In this document: piece by piece, positions 52,493-61,528 of the stretch
Numbering within the stretch: position 1 is the first letter of the stretch
How the letters are laid out: every line of letters begins with the position of its first letter
Assembly (NCBI RefSeq): GCF_009299475.1
Contig: NZ_WBSN01000005.1
Location: forward strand, 1-64,000
Source: Bifidobacterium avesanii
GTDB taxonomy: Bacteria > Actinomycetota > Actinomycetes > Actinomycetales > Bifidobacteriaceae
Reading direction: 5' to 3'
Length of the DNA: 64,000 nucleotides
Notes under the pieces: model-generated
The model's database searches: none
Seen by the model: the letters and a program-made list of their open reading frames with translations, nothing else
What the model was told of the DNA's origin: nothing
Translations under genes and position numbers: made by a program

Positions 52493-54085
52493 ATGCTCAG
52501 CGTGTTGGATATGTTCTCGATCGGCGTCGGTCCGTCGTCGTCGCACACGGTGGGGCCCATGCGCGCGGCGGCGGCCTTCGCATGCGCACTGCGAGGGAAC
52601 GGCATCCTCGACGACGTGGCGCGCGTGAAGGTCACGCTGTACGGCTCGCTTGCCTCGACCGGGCTCGGCCACGGCACGGACCGGGCGGTGATGGCCGGAT
52701 TGGAGGGTTCGCTGCCGGTCACCGTGGACACCGACGACCTGCTGCGCATCCGCGAGCGCGTGGCCCGCTACGGCGCGCTCCGGCTGGCCGGCTCGCACGA
52801 CGTGCCGTTCGACTATGACCGCGACATCGTGTTCGAACGGTGGATCACCCCGCGACGGCATCCGAACGGCATGCGCTTCGAGGCGAGCGCCGCGGACGGG
52901 CGGCCGCTGGCGGACGATGTGTGGTTCTCCGTGGGCGGCGGGTTCATCCAGCAGGGCGTGCCGGCGGATCTGGAGCCGGCCGGTGACGACGACGGAGACG
53001 CCGGGCGCGGGGACGCGCATGGCGAGACGTCGGGCGCGTCCGAAGCGGGCAAGGCGGCCGACCCGGGCGACACAGCCAATCCGGGCAATGCGGCCGATCC
53101 GGTCAACGCGGCTGCCATGGCCAACGGCACGGCCAAAATCGACCTGCAGAGCGTCCCCGTCCCCTACCCGTTCGACTCCGCCGAGGAGATGCTCGCGATC
53201 TGCGCGCGCGAGGGCATTTCGATCGCCGAGCTGGTGCGGCGCAACGAGGTCGCCATGCTCATGGCGCTGGGCGCCGACGCCGAAGGCGCCGATCAGGAGC
53301 TGCGCGCCGATCTGCTCACGGTGTGGCGGGTCATGCGCGAGTGCGTGCACAACGGCTGCACGAGCGGCCAAAGGACGCTGCCGGGCGGCCTCGACGTACC
53401 CCGCCGCGCGCCGAAGCTGTACGCGCGCTTCACCGCCGATCCGCTCGACCCGCGCGGTCCGTCCGGCCCCGGCCATTCGCTTTCGGACCGCGCGTCGGCC
53501 GTGGAGTGGGTGGACCTGTTCGCCCTCGCGGTGAGCGAGGAGAACGCCGGCGGCGGCAGGATCGTCACCGCGCCCACGAACGGCTCGGCCGGCATCATCC
53601 CCGCGGTGCTGCACTACTACTGGCTGTTCGCCGACAACGCGAGCGAGGACGGCGTGATCCGCTTCCTGCTCACGGCCGGCGCGGTGGGCATGCTGTTCAA
53701 GCGCAACGCGTCCATCTCCGGCGCGGAGGTGGGATGCCAGGGCGAGGTCGGCTCGGCCTGCTCCATGGCCGCGGCGGGCATGTGCGCGGTGCTGGGCGGC
53801 ACGCCGGAGCAGGTGGAGAACGCGGCGGAGATCGGCATCGAGCACAATCTGGGGCTCACCTGCGACCCGATCGGCGGACTCGTGCAGATCCCGTGCATCG
53901 AGCGCAACGCCATGGCCGCGAACACGGCGATCAACGCGGCCCGCATGGCCATGCTCGGCGACGGCTCGCACGTCGTCTCGCTCGACCAGGCCATCCGCAC
54001 CATGAAGCAGACCGGCGCGGACATGATGAGCAAGTACAAGGAGACCTCGCAGGGCGGCCTCGCCGTCAACGTGGTGGAGTGCTGA
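52493..54085 (+). CDS. sdaA: L-serine ammonia-lyase, iron-sulfur type, with low-complexity insertion
   Basis: Converts L-serine to pyruvate and ammonia using a [4Fe-4S] cluster. The single chain has the small domain (SIGVGPSSSHTVGPMRAA) and large domain (ENAGGGRIVTAPTNGSAGII, GCQGEVGSACSMAAAG, LTCDPIGGLVQIPC), with the cluster Cys residues present. At 530 residues it is long: about residues 158-215 are an acidic, Ala/Asp/Pro/Gly-rich insertion with quasi-repeats (AADPGDTANPGNAADP). GGAGG precedes the ATG. It lies divergent from the esterase gene. Confidence 0.93.
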   Translation: MLSVLDMFSIGVGPSSSHTVGPMRAAAAFACALRGNGILDDVARVKVTLYGSLASTGLGHGTDRAVMAGLEGSLPVTVDTDDLLRIRERVARYGALRLAGSHDVPFDYDRDIVFERWITPRRHPNGMRFEASAADGRPLADDVWFSVGGGFIQQGVPADLEPAGDDDGDAGRGDAHGETSGASEAGKAADPGDTANPGNAADPVNAAAMANGTAKIDLQSVPVPYPFDSAEEMLAICAREGISIAELVRRNEVAMLMALGADAEGADQELRADLLTVWRVMRECVHNGCTSGQRTLPGGLDVPRRAPKLYARFTADPLDPRGPSGPGHSLSDRASAVEWVDLFALAVSEENAGGGRIVTAPTNGSAGIIPAVLHYYWLFADNASEDGVIRFLLTAGAVGMLFKRNASISGAEVGCQGEVGSACSMAAAGMCAVLGGTPEQVENAAEIGIEHNLGLTCDPIGGLVQIPCIERNAMAANTAINAARMAMLGDGSHVVSLDQAIRTMKQTGADMMSKYKETSQGGLAVNVVEC

Positions 54086-54174
54086 TCGTGGGGTGCTGAT
54101 CGTGTGACACTGACGCGGCGGGCGGTCGTCGGGAGCCGGCGGTCCGGAGCCGGCGGAATCAGGAATCGGCGGCG

Positions 54175-54771
54175 TCAGGGGACGAACACGCTGTCCTTGA
54201 CGACGCGCATGTCCGGATCCATGGCGTAGCGGTCCTCCCCGGGGCCCGCGTTTTCGTCGCCGTCGTAGCGGATTTGGCCCTGCGAGACGGCGAAGCGGGC
54301 GCGCACGACGCGGTCGCCGTCCTGTTTGGGCAGCGTGAAGGCGCGGTCCACGCCGGAAACGAACATGATGGCCGAGATGCGGCGGGGGCACATGTCGCCT
54401 TCATCGTCCTTGTAGTCGGGCCCGTAGCGCAGGTCCAGCCCGAAGCGTTCCGGTTCAACGGCCACCAGATCGTCCGGCATGTTCCGGCCGCTGGCCCATG
54501 AGTTGTAGGTCATCATCAGCGTGAACAGCGCGACGATCGCGCCGAACAGCATGAACAGGCCCTCGTCGCCGTCCGGCAGGCCGATGCGCGCGACGAGCTC
54601 GTCCGCCGGTCCCCTGCCGACCAGGAGGACGAAGAGGGCCACGAGCACCGTCGAAAACACCAGGACGATCGGGAACATCGCCCACGGCGGCGGCATGCCC
54701 CGCCACGCCCGCCGTGCCAGCTTCGGGTCCGCGGTGACCCATACGCCTCTTTCCACCGTCTCCTGCGACAT
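54175..54771 (-). CDS. Uncharacterised two-helix membrane protein
   Basis: A 198-residue protein starting MSQETVERGVW. Two helices (WAMFPIVLVFSTVLVALFVLL, about 32-52, and FMLFGAIVALFTLMMTYN) flank a short loop; the rest is soluble and includes RISAIMFVSGVDRAF. The family is not recognised. The start leaves a 155-bp divergent gap to the acetolactate-synthase-like gene. A longer frame back to 54939 would overlap that gene and is rejected. Confidence 0.65.
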   Translation of the reverse strand: MSQETVERGVWVTADPKLARRAWRGMPPPWAMFPIVLVFSTVLVALFVLLVGRGPADELVARIGLPDGDEGLFMLFGAIVALFTLMMTYNSWASGRNMPDDLVAVEPERFGLDLRYGPDYKDDEGDMCPRRISAIMFVSGVDRAFTLPKQDGDRVVRARFAVSQGQIRYDGDENAGPGEDRYAMDPDMRVVKDSVFVP

Positions 54772-54926
54772 ACGGCCAGTATGGCATCCGCGCGTGAACG
54801 GCGGTCGAACGCATGGCGAACGGCGCGCGAACGGGGACGGGTGGGCGGACCGGCGGACGGGACGGCAAACGCAACGGCGCGGGGCGGAAACACCGTCGTC
54901 ATACGGTGGTGCGATGCTAGCGGCCC

Positions 54927-56636
<1,710 letters not shown>

Positions 56637-56663
56637 GGCCCGGCTCCTGCCGCTTTCCTCCCT

Positions 56664-56741
56664 CCGCGTCATCCTGAGCGAACTCGGCGGGCCGATGGAT
56701 TTTTCGGTTCCGGATTGCACGCTTCGCTCGGGATGATGCGG
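56664..56741. repeat. 19-bp imperfect inverted repeat with CATCCTGAGCGAA core
   Basis: CCGCGTCATCCTGAGCGAA (56664-56682) is mirrored by TTCGCTCGGGATGATGCGG (56723-56741), 17 of 19 matching, around 40 bases. The core resembles a widespread intergenic repeat known from many bacterial genomes. Confidence 0.65.
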
Positions 56742-56761
56742 GGAGAAGCGGCGGTCCGACC

Positions 56762-56838
56762 GACAACGGAAGGGCGACTTTTCCGGGACATCCGCATGAC
56801 CGCCATGCATGCCCCGGAAAAGTCGCCCTTCCGTTGTC
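56762..56838. repeat. Perfect 26-bp inverted repeat
   Basis: Arms 56762-56787 and 56813-56838 are perfectly complementary, beginning GACAACGGAAGGGCGACT, with a 25-base spacer that itself contains GCATG/CATGC. No T run follows. It may act as a terminator for the acetolactate-synthase-like gene 126 bp upstream, or be a small repeat element. Confidence 0.8.
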
Positions 56839-56910
56839 CCGGCGCCCAGCCCGGTATTACAAAGTCCGGCGTCACAAGTCTGACGCCACAGGTCCGACAC
56901 CGCAGTCCGA

Positions 56911-56964
56911 CACTCGATCCGCTCAATGTGGGGAGCTAAACGCACGGATTGAGCGGATCGAATG
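56911..56964. repeat. CAAT-N20-ATTG palindrome, subfamily A, copy 3
   Basis: CGATCCGCTCAAT (56915-56927) and ATTGAGCGGATCG (56948-56960) are perfectly complementary over 13 bp with a 20-base spacer. It matches copies at 139 and 221, some 56.7 kb away. Confidence 0.82.
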
Positions 56965-56990
56965 CGCTGGAGCCCGTTTGACGCCGCCAC

Positions 56991-57048
56991 CGCACTGGAT
57001 TCGCTCAATCCTTCGTAATCGGGTCGCGGATTGGGCGGATCGAGTGCG
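56991..57048. repeat. CAAT-N20-ATTG palindrome, subfamily A, copy 4
   Basis: Left arm GCACTGGATTCGCTCAAT ending at 57009, 20-base spacer (57010-57029), right arm ATTGGGCGGATCGAGTGC from 57030. Several differences are of the kind that keep pairing or wobble. Confidence 0.8.
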
Positions 57049-57148
57049 GGGCGGGCGCGAGAGCAGATACGGACGGAGGATGCGAGGAGGGGCGGGGAGA
57101 GCGCGGTCGCGGGAACCGGACGGAAGGGAATCCAACGACGACGGCCGC

Positions 57149-57565
57149 TCAGCAGCAGCAACCCGTGTTGGGGTGCGTACGGTCGTACTCCTCGCGCCGG
57201 CGCAGGTACTCCGCCTCCGTGAGCGGCGTTTCGTCGGGATGCTCGGCGGCGAAGCGCTCGAGGTAGTGGTCGTACCGTGCCTCGCCGCTCACCTCGCGGG
57301 CGTACCAGACGACGGCGCGCCACGCGGCGGAGAGACCGGCGGCAAGGCGGCCGAATCGTGCGGTGAAATAACCAGCGAGACGCCCAACGATGTGCCTTGC
57401 CGGACGCCCAACGAGGTGCCCCGCAGGACGTCCGGCAGAACGGCCAGCGGGACGCTCGATGGAACGACCGGCAGAACGGCCAGCATGCGCATCGCCGCCC
57501 CGACCGCCCTCATTCCGCCCATTCCGTTCCGCCGCCGCGCCGGCCGTCACGCCTGCGACCGTCAT
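57149..57565 (-). CDS. YbdD/YjiX-family protein with N-terminal 12-residue repeats
   Basis: A 138-residue protein. The C-terminal 70 residues match the small YbdD family that accompanies CstA transporters (YDHYLERFAAEHPDETPLTEAEYL, about 98-121, ending NTGCCC). The ATG overlaps the cstA stop (ATGA), fixing the start. Between them lies an extra 65 residues, including three 12-residue repeats (AGRSAGRSIERP, AGRSAGRPAGHL, VGRPARHIVGRL) not found in ordinary YbdD, which is about 65 residues long. Its molecular role in pyruvate uptake is not known. Confidence 0.82.
   Translation of the reverse strand: MTVAGVTAGAAAERNGRNEGGRGGDAHAGRSAGRSIERPAGRSAGRPAGHLVGRPARHIVGRLAGYFTARFGRLAAGLSAAWRAVVWYAREVSGEARYDHYLERFAAEHPDETPLTEAEYLRRREEYDRTHPNTGCCC
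57377..57484 (-). repeat. Three 36-bp in-frame repeats in the ybdD gene
   Basis: The repeats encode 12-residue units rich in Ala, Gly, Arg and Pro. The two first units share a 17-base identical core, CCGGCAGAACGGCCAGC, at 57432-57448 and 57468-57484; the third has diverged. Confidence 0.7.
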
Positions 57566-59937
57566 TCGGCGGCCTCCGCCTTGAGCGCGTGCAGCTTGGC
57601 CGCGTACTCGCGCTGCACCTTCTTCTCAAGGCCCGTGGCCACGAGCCCGGACGGCGCGAACCACTGCGACTCGGCGAACAGTTCCTCGCTGGTGGTCTTG
57701 GCGCCGAACCTGCCGGCGGCCAGCGTGCGCACGACCACCACGACGCCCACGACCACGAACGCGGCCATCATCACGAGGAAGAACACGGAGAGCACACCGT
57801 CGAGGTACGCATTGCTCAGGCCCGCCTGCGCGTTTTCGAGCGCCTTGCCCTCCAGCGATCCGGACGCGATCTGCGCCTGGTACTTCCGCGCCACGGCGAA
57901 GTAGCTCAGCGGCCCGAAGATCTTCTGCACGTCCGCGGTGAAGGTCACGGCCACGTCCCACACGAGCGGCACGATGGTCACCCACGCGTACTTGACATAG
58001 CCCATCTTCACCACGCACACTGTGACGAGCACGAAGCAAGCGGCGGCGAGCAACTGGTTGGAGATGCCGAAGATCGGGACCATGGAGTTGATGCCGCCGT
58101 TAGCGTCGGCCACGCCCATCCACAGCAGGCCGCCCCACAGGGCGGTGGCGATGAGCGTGGTGACGATGTTGCCGGGCTTCCACGTCGGGTCGGCGAACTT
58201 CCTGAGTTTGCGCACGTTGCCGAGCAGCTCGCCGATCTGGTAGCGGGCCACGCGCGTGCCGTTGTCCACGGTGGTGAGGATGAACAGGGCCTCGAACATA
58301 ATGGCGAAGTGGTACCAGAAGGCCATGGCGCCCTGCCCGCCCAAGTAGGACTTGAGGAAGTTGGCCATGCCCATGGCGAACGTGGTGGCGCCGCCGGTGC
58401 GCGAGACGATGGTCTTCTCACCGAGGTCGGCGGCCGCACGGGTCAGCGCCTCCTCCCCCTCGTAGGTCCTGGGGTTGCCGGCCTCGTCGGTCGACTCCCA
58501 CGTGGTCGCAAGGTGGTTGCCCTCGATGTCGGAGACCTTGAGCCCGTCCACGGCGGCGACGGCGTTGGTCTCGGCTGACGCGGACGCGGAGTAGGACTGG
58601 CCCGCGGCGGCCTGGATCTGCGCGGCGGACATGTTGGTGGAGAAGTACAGGCCCTGGCTCAGGGTCACGGCGGCGATGAGCGCGATGATGGCGGTGAACG
58701 ACTCGACGAGCATGGAGCCGTAGCCGATCATGCGGATCTGGTTCTCCTTCTCCACGGCCTTCGGGGTGAGGCCGGAGGCGACGGCGCCGTGGAATCCGGA
58801 CAGCGCTCCGCACGCGATGGTGATGAACAGGAACGGGAACAGGCTGCCGGAGAACGTCGGTCCGTTGGAGACGAACGCGAGCTCGGAGACGGCCGGGAAC
58901 CGCACGGACGGGTTGGCGATCACGATGCCGACGACGAGCAGGGCGAGCGTGCCGATCTTCATGAGCGTGGACAGGTAGTCGCGCGGGGTGACGAGCAGCC
59001 AGTGCGGCAGCGCGGCGGCGGCGAACGAGTAGATCACCAGGGCGATCACCAGCGCCGGCTTGGACAGGGTGAACACGGAGGCGAGGGAGGATTCGGCGAT
59101 CCAGCCGCCGGCCACGATGTCGAGGATGAGCAGCGCGAAGCCGAGGATGGTGGTCTCGATCACGCGGCCGGGGCGCAGGAAACGCTGGTAGCAGCCCATG
59201 ACGAGGGCGATCGGGATGGTCATGGCGATGGAGAACACGGCCCACGGCGAGGAGGCCATGGCGTTGATGGCCACGAGCGCGAGGAAGGCCATGGCGATGG
59301 CGGTCATGACGACGAGGAAGATCGACAGGATCATGCCGCCGAACTTGCCCATCTCGTCGGTGGCCATCTGGCCGAACGAGCGGCCGCGGCGCCTGGCGGA
59401 GATCCACAGCATCATCATGTCCTGCACGGCGCCGGCGAAGATCACGCCGAGGATGATCCACAGCGTGGAGGGCAGGTAGCCCATCTGTGCGGCGAGGATG
59501 GGGCCGACGAGCGGGCCGGCGCCGGAGATGGCGGCGAAGTGCTGGCCGAAGAGCACGCGGCGGTCGGTGCGCTCGAAGTTGGCGCCGTCGTGCACGCGCT
59601 CGGCCGGGGTGGCGTTCGCGTCGTCGGTGCGCATGATCTTGATCTGGATGTAGTACGCGTAGAAGCGGTAGGCGATGGCGTAGGAGCTCAGCGCCACCAC
59701 GATGAACCAGATCGCGGAGATTTGCTCGCCGCGCGAGACGGCCAGCACGGACCACGCGACCGCGCAGACCACGGCGATGGCGGCCCACAGCGCGATCTTG
59801 GCCGGCGTCCAGACCAGTTTGGGCCTGACGCCGACGGGCAGGCCCTTTGAGTTGCGGATCACGCGCGCAGCTTCGGCCGGCGTGTAGTCGTCCTTGAATT
59901 CCAATGCGCCCGGTGCGGGTGCGGCGGCATTCGTCAT
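57562..59937 (-). CDS. cstA: CstA-family carbon-starvation/pyruvate transporter
   Basis: A 791-residue integral membrane protein with about 16-18 helices. CstA signatures: RRVLFGQHFAAISGAGPLVGP (about 124-144), GALSGFHGAVASG, EALFILTTVDNGTRVARY and FGISNQLLAA. Members import pyruvate, and some were described as peptide permeases. An Ala/Ser/Glu loop (about 400-470) lies between helices. It is coupled to ybdD by an ATGA overlap. A perfect CRP-type palindrome lies 169 bp upstream of the start. Confidence 0.93.
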   Translation of the reverse strand: MTNAAAPAPGALEFKDDYTPAEAARVIRNSKGLPVGVRPKLVWTPAKIALWAAIAVVCAVAWSVLAVSRGEQISAIWFIVVALSSYAIAYRFYAYYIQIKIMRTDDANATPAERVHDGANFERTDRRVLFGQHFAAISGAGPLVGPILAAQMGYLPSTLWIILGVIFAGAVQDMMMLWISARRRGRSFGQMATDEMGKFGGMILSIFLVVMTAIAMAFLALVAINAMASSPWAVFSIAMTIPIALVMGCYQRFLRPGRVIETTILGFALLILDIVAGGWIAESSLASVFTLSKPALVIALVIYSFAAAALPHWLLVTPRDYLSTLMKIGTLALLVVGIVIANPSVRFPAVSELAFVSNGPTFSGSLFPFLFITIACGALSGFHGAVASGLTPKAVEKENQIRMIGYGSMLVESFTAIIALIAAVTLSQGLYFSTNMSAAQIQAAAGQSYSASASAETNAVAAVDGLKVSDIEGNHLATTWESTDEAGNPRTYEGEEALTRAAADLGEKTIVSRTGGATTFAMGMANFLKSYLGGQGAMAFWYHFAIMFEALFILTTVDNGTRVARYQIGELLGNVRKLRKFADPTWKPGNIVTTLIATALWGGLLWMGVADANGGINSMVPIFGISNQLLAAACFVLVTVCVVKMGYVKYAWVTIVPLVWDVAVTFTADVQKIFGPLSYFAVARKYQAQIASGSLEGKALENAQAGLSNAYLDGVLSVFFLVMMAAFVVVGVVVVVRTLAAGRFGAKTTSEELFAESQWFAPSGLVATGLEKKVQREYAAKLHALKAEAAE

Positions 59938-60105
59938 TTGGATGCTCTCTCTTCTTGTTTCCGGCCTTCCGAGGCAGCGCGGCGACGCGCCCGCCGGCCG
60001 GTTTGGGCGTCCCCGCGACGCATCGTCGTGCGGCGGGCGGCCCGAATCCCTCTATGGATGTGCTTTTGGCATTGCCCTCACCCTATGGCCCGTCCGTTGC
60101 GTCCA

Positions 60106-60121
60106 TGTGACATCGCTCACA
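60106..60121. promoter_or_regulatory. CRP/GlxR-type operator between cstA and the sortase gene
   Basis: TGTGACATCGCTCACA fits the consensus TGTGA-N6-TCACA at every conserved position. It lies 169 bp from the cstA start and 153 bp from the sortase start. A CATAGG about 30 bp downstream on the cstA side could be a -10 element, which would place the site near -38, an activator-like position. Whether this organism has a CRP or GlxR protein cannot be seen here. Confidence 0.6.
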
Positions 60122-60273
60122 ATATGAACGGGGCGTGAACGGGTGCGGGACGCGGAGCGCGGGACACGGCATGCGGACCGGACCGGCGCCCACCCGATCA
60201 TGCGCCGGGCGAACGGGGGTGCGGGTCCGCCGGGCGCGCACGGTACAATGGGGCCGATCGAAAGGGTGGCGGC

Positions 60274-61359
60274 ATGGTGGTTCGACATGCGGGAAGGAAC
60301 GCGCGGCGCGGCGGCGCCGGACGCGGGAAGGCGGGGCTCGCGGCGGGACGCGGGACGGAGGTCCCCCGCGAAGACCGCGAGGACAAGGTCTGGACGCCCA
60401 CGCCGTTCGACGAGGCGACCGACGTCACGGACGTGGCGCGCACGCAGCGTTCCCTCAAACGCCAGCTCGTCGCCATGCGCATCCTCACCGCGCTGCTCCT
60501 CGTCGCCGCCGTGACCGTGGGCGGGTTCCCGCTCGCGCTGCAGTACCAGTCGCAAATGAAGCTCGCCGAAACCTCGCAGCAGGCCGAGAACAAGGTGATG
60601 GGCTGGCCGTACCCGCAGGCGGAGCTCGCCTTCCAGGCCGCGCAGGCGTACAACCGCAGGCTCGCCGAGTCGGGCCAGCCGGTCATGGGCGAGGCGATCG
60701 ACCCGTTCACCGCGGCCTCCGGCGGCTCGCAGGCGCACGAGGAGGACTCGCAGGCCAGCAAGGACACCGAATACCAGAGCCTGCTCGACGCGGGCAACGG
60801 GGTGATGGGCTCGATCGTGATCCCCAAGATCTCCGTGGACCTGCCCATCTACCACGGCACGTCCGAACGCGTGCTCGCCTCCGGCTCCGGTCACCTGTAC
60901 GGTTCGAGCCTGCCGGTGGGCGGCGCGGACACGCACGCCGTCCTCACGGGCCACCGCGGGCTCGTGGAGGCGCTCATGTTCACGCGCCTCGACGAGATGC
61001 AGGTGGGCGACTACTTCTACGTGAAGGTGATGGGCGAGACGCTCGGCTACAAGGTGGACCGCATCACCGTGATCGAGCCGGACGACACGAGCCAGCTCAA
61101 GATCGTGCCCGGCGAGGACCGCGTCACGCTCATGACGTGCACGCCCTACGGCGTCAACACCCACCGTCTGCTCGTCTCCGGCGTGCGCGAGGACATCCCC
61201 GCCATGATGCCGGACATCGCCGAGGCCCCGAAGGACGCGCGCCTGTGGACCACGGTGGCCGTGACCGTGCCGCTCGCGCTCGGGCTGCTCGTCCTGTGGT
61301 TCCGCCGCCGGCCGTGGAGGCGCATGCGCCACGGCGCGTGGTGGCCCCGCCGGCTGTAG
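60274..61359 (+). CDS. Class C-type sortase without adjacent pilin genes
   Basis: A 361-residue membrane transpeptidase. The N-terminal cytoplasmic tail is basic (1-68); helices lie at about 69-89 and 322-342. The catalytic triad is His227 (LTGHRG), Cys289 (TLMTC) and Arg298 (THRLLV). Two transmembrane helices and this motif set fit pilin-polymerising class C sortases. No LPXTG pilin gene is within 1.2 kb upstream or downstream. A lid region with DP-type motif reads AIDPFTAA (about 141-148). Confidence 0.88.
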   Translation: MVVRHAGRNARRGGAGRGKAGLAAGRGTEVPREDREDKVWTPTPFDEATDVTDVARTQRSLKRQLVAMRILTALLLVAAVTVGGFPLALQYQSQMKLAETSQQAENKVMGWPYPQAELAFQAAQAYNRRLAESGQPVMGEAIDPFTAASGGSQAHEEDSQASKDTEYQSLLDAGNGVMGSIVIPKISVDLPIYHGTSERVLASGSGHLYGSSLPVGGADTHAVLTGHRGLVEALMFTRLDEMQVGDYFYVKVMGETLGYKVDRITVIEPDDTSQLKIVPGEDRVTLMTCTPYGVNTHRLLVSGVREDIPAMMPDIAEAPKDARLWTTVAVTVPLALGLLVLWFRRRPWRRMRHGAWWPRRL

Positions 61360-61366
61360 ATCCGAC

Positions 61367-61431
61367 GGTTCGGACCGGCGGTTCGGACCGGCGGTTCGGA
61401 CCGGCGGCTCGGACCGGCGGCTCGGACTGAC
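61367..61431. repeat. Five 13-bp tandem repeats after the sortase gene
   Basis: GGTTCGGACCGGC three times, then GGCTCGGACCGGC and GGCTCGGACTGAC. Each unit can fold as a tiny CGGT/ACCG hairpin. The array begins seven bases after the sortase stop codon and lies about 100 bp before the GH13 start. Confidence 0.85.
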
Positions 61432-61528
61432 AGCCGCGCGGCGTGGCGTCGGATGCTCGGCCGCGCGATTCCTGCCACAATGGAGGTGGTTCGGCTCCGT
61501 TCCATGAGCTTGTGACGAGGAGGTTCCC

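Larger units (their letters stand above)
56637..57148. other. 512-bp intergenic spacer packed with palindromes
   Basis: No gene is seen. In order it holds a 19-bp imperfect inverted repeat (56664-56741), a perfect 26-bp inverted repeat (56762-56838) and two subfamily A palindromes (56911-56964, 56991-57048). The last 100 bases before the ybdD stop are GC-rich and featureless. Confidence 0.75.

Noticed and set aside
61367..61431. CRISPR-like array after the sortase gene
   Set aside because: Units are 13 bp and contiguous without spacers; it is a simple tandem repeat.
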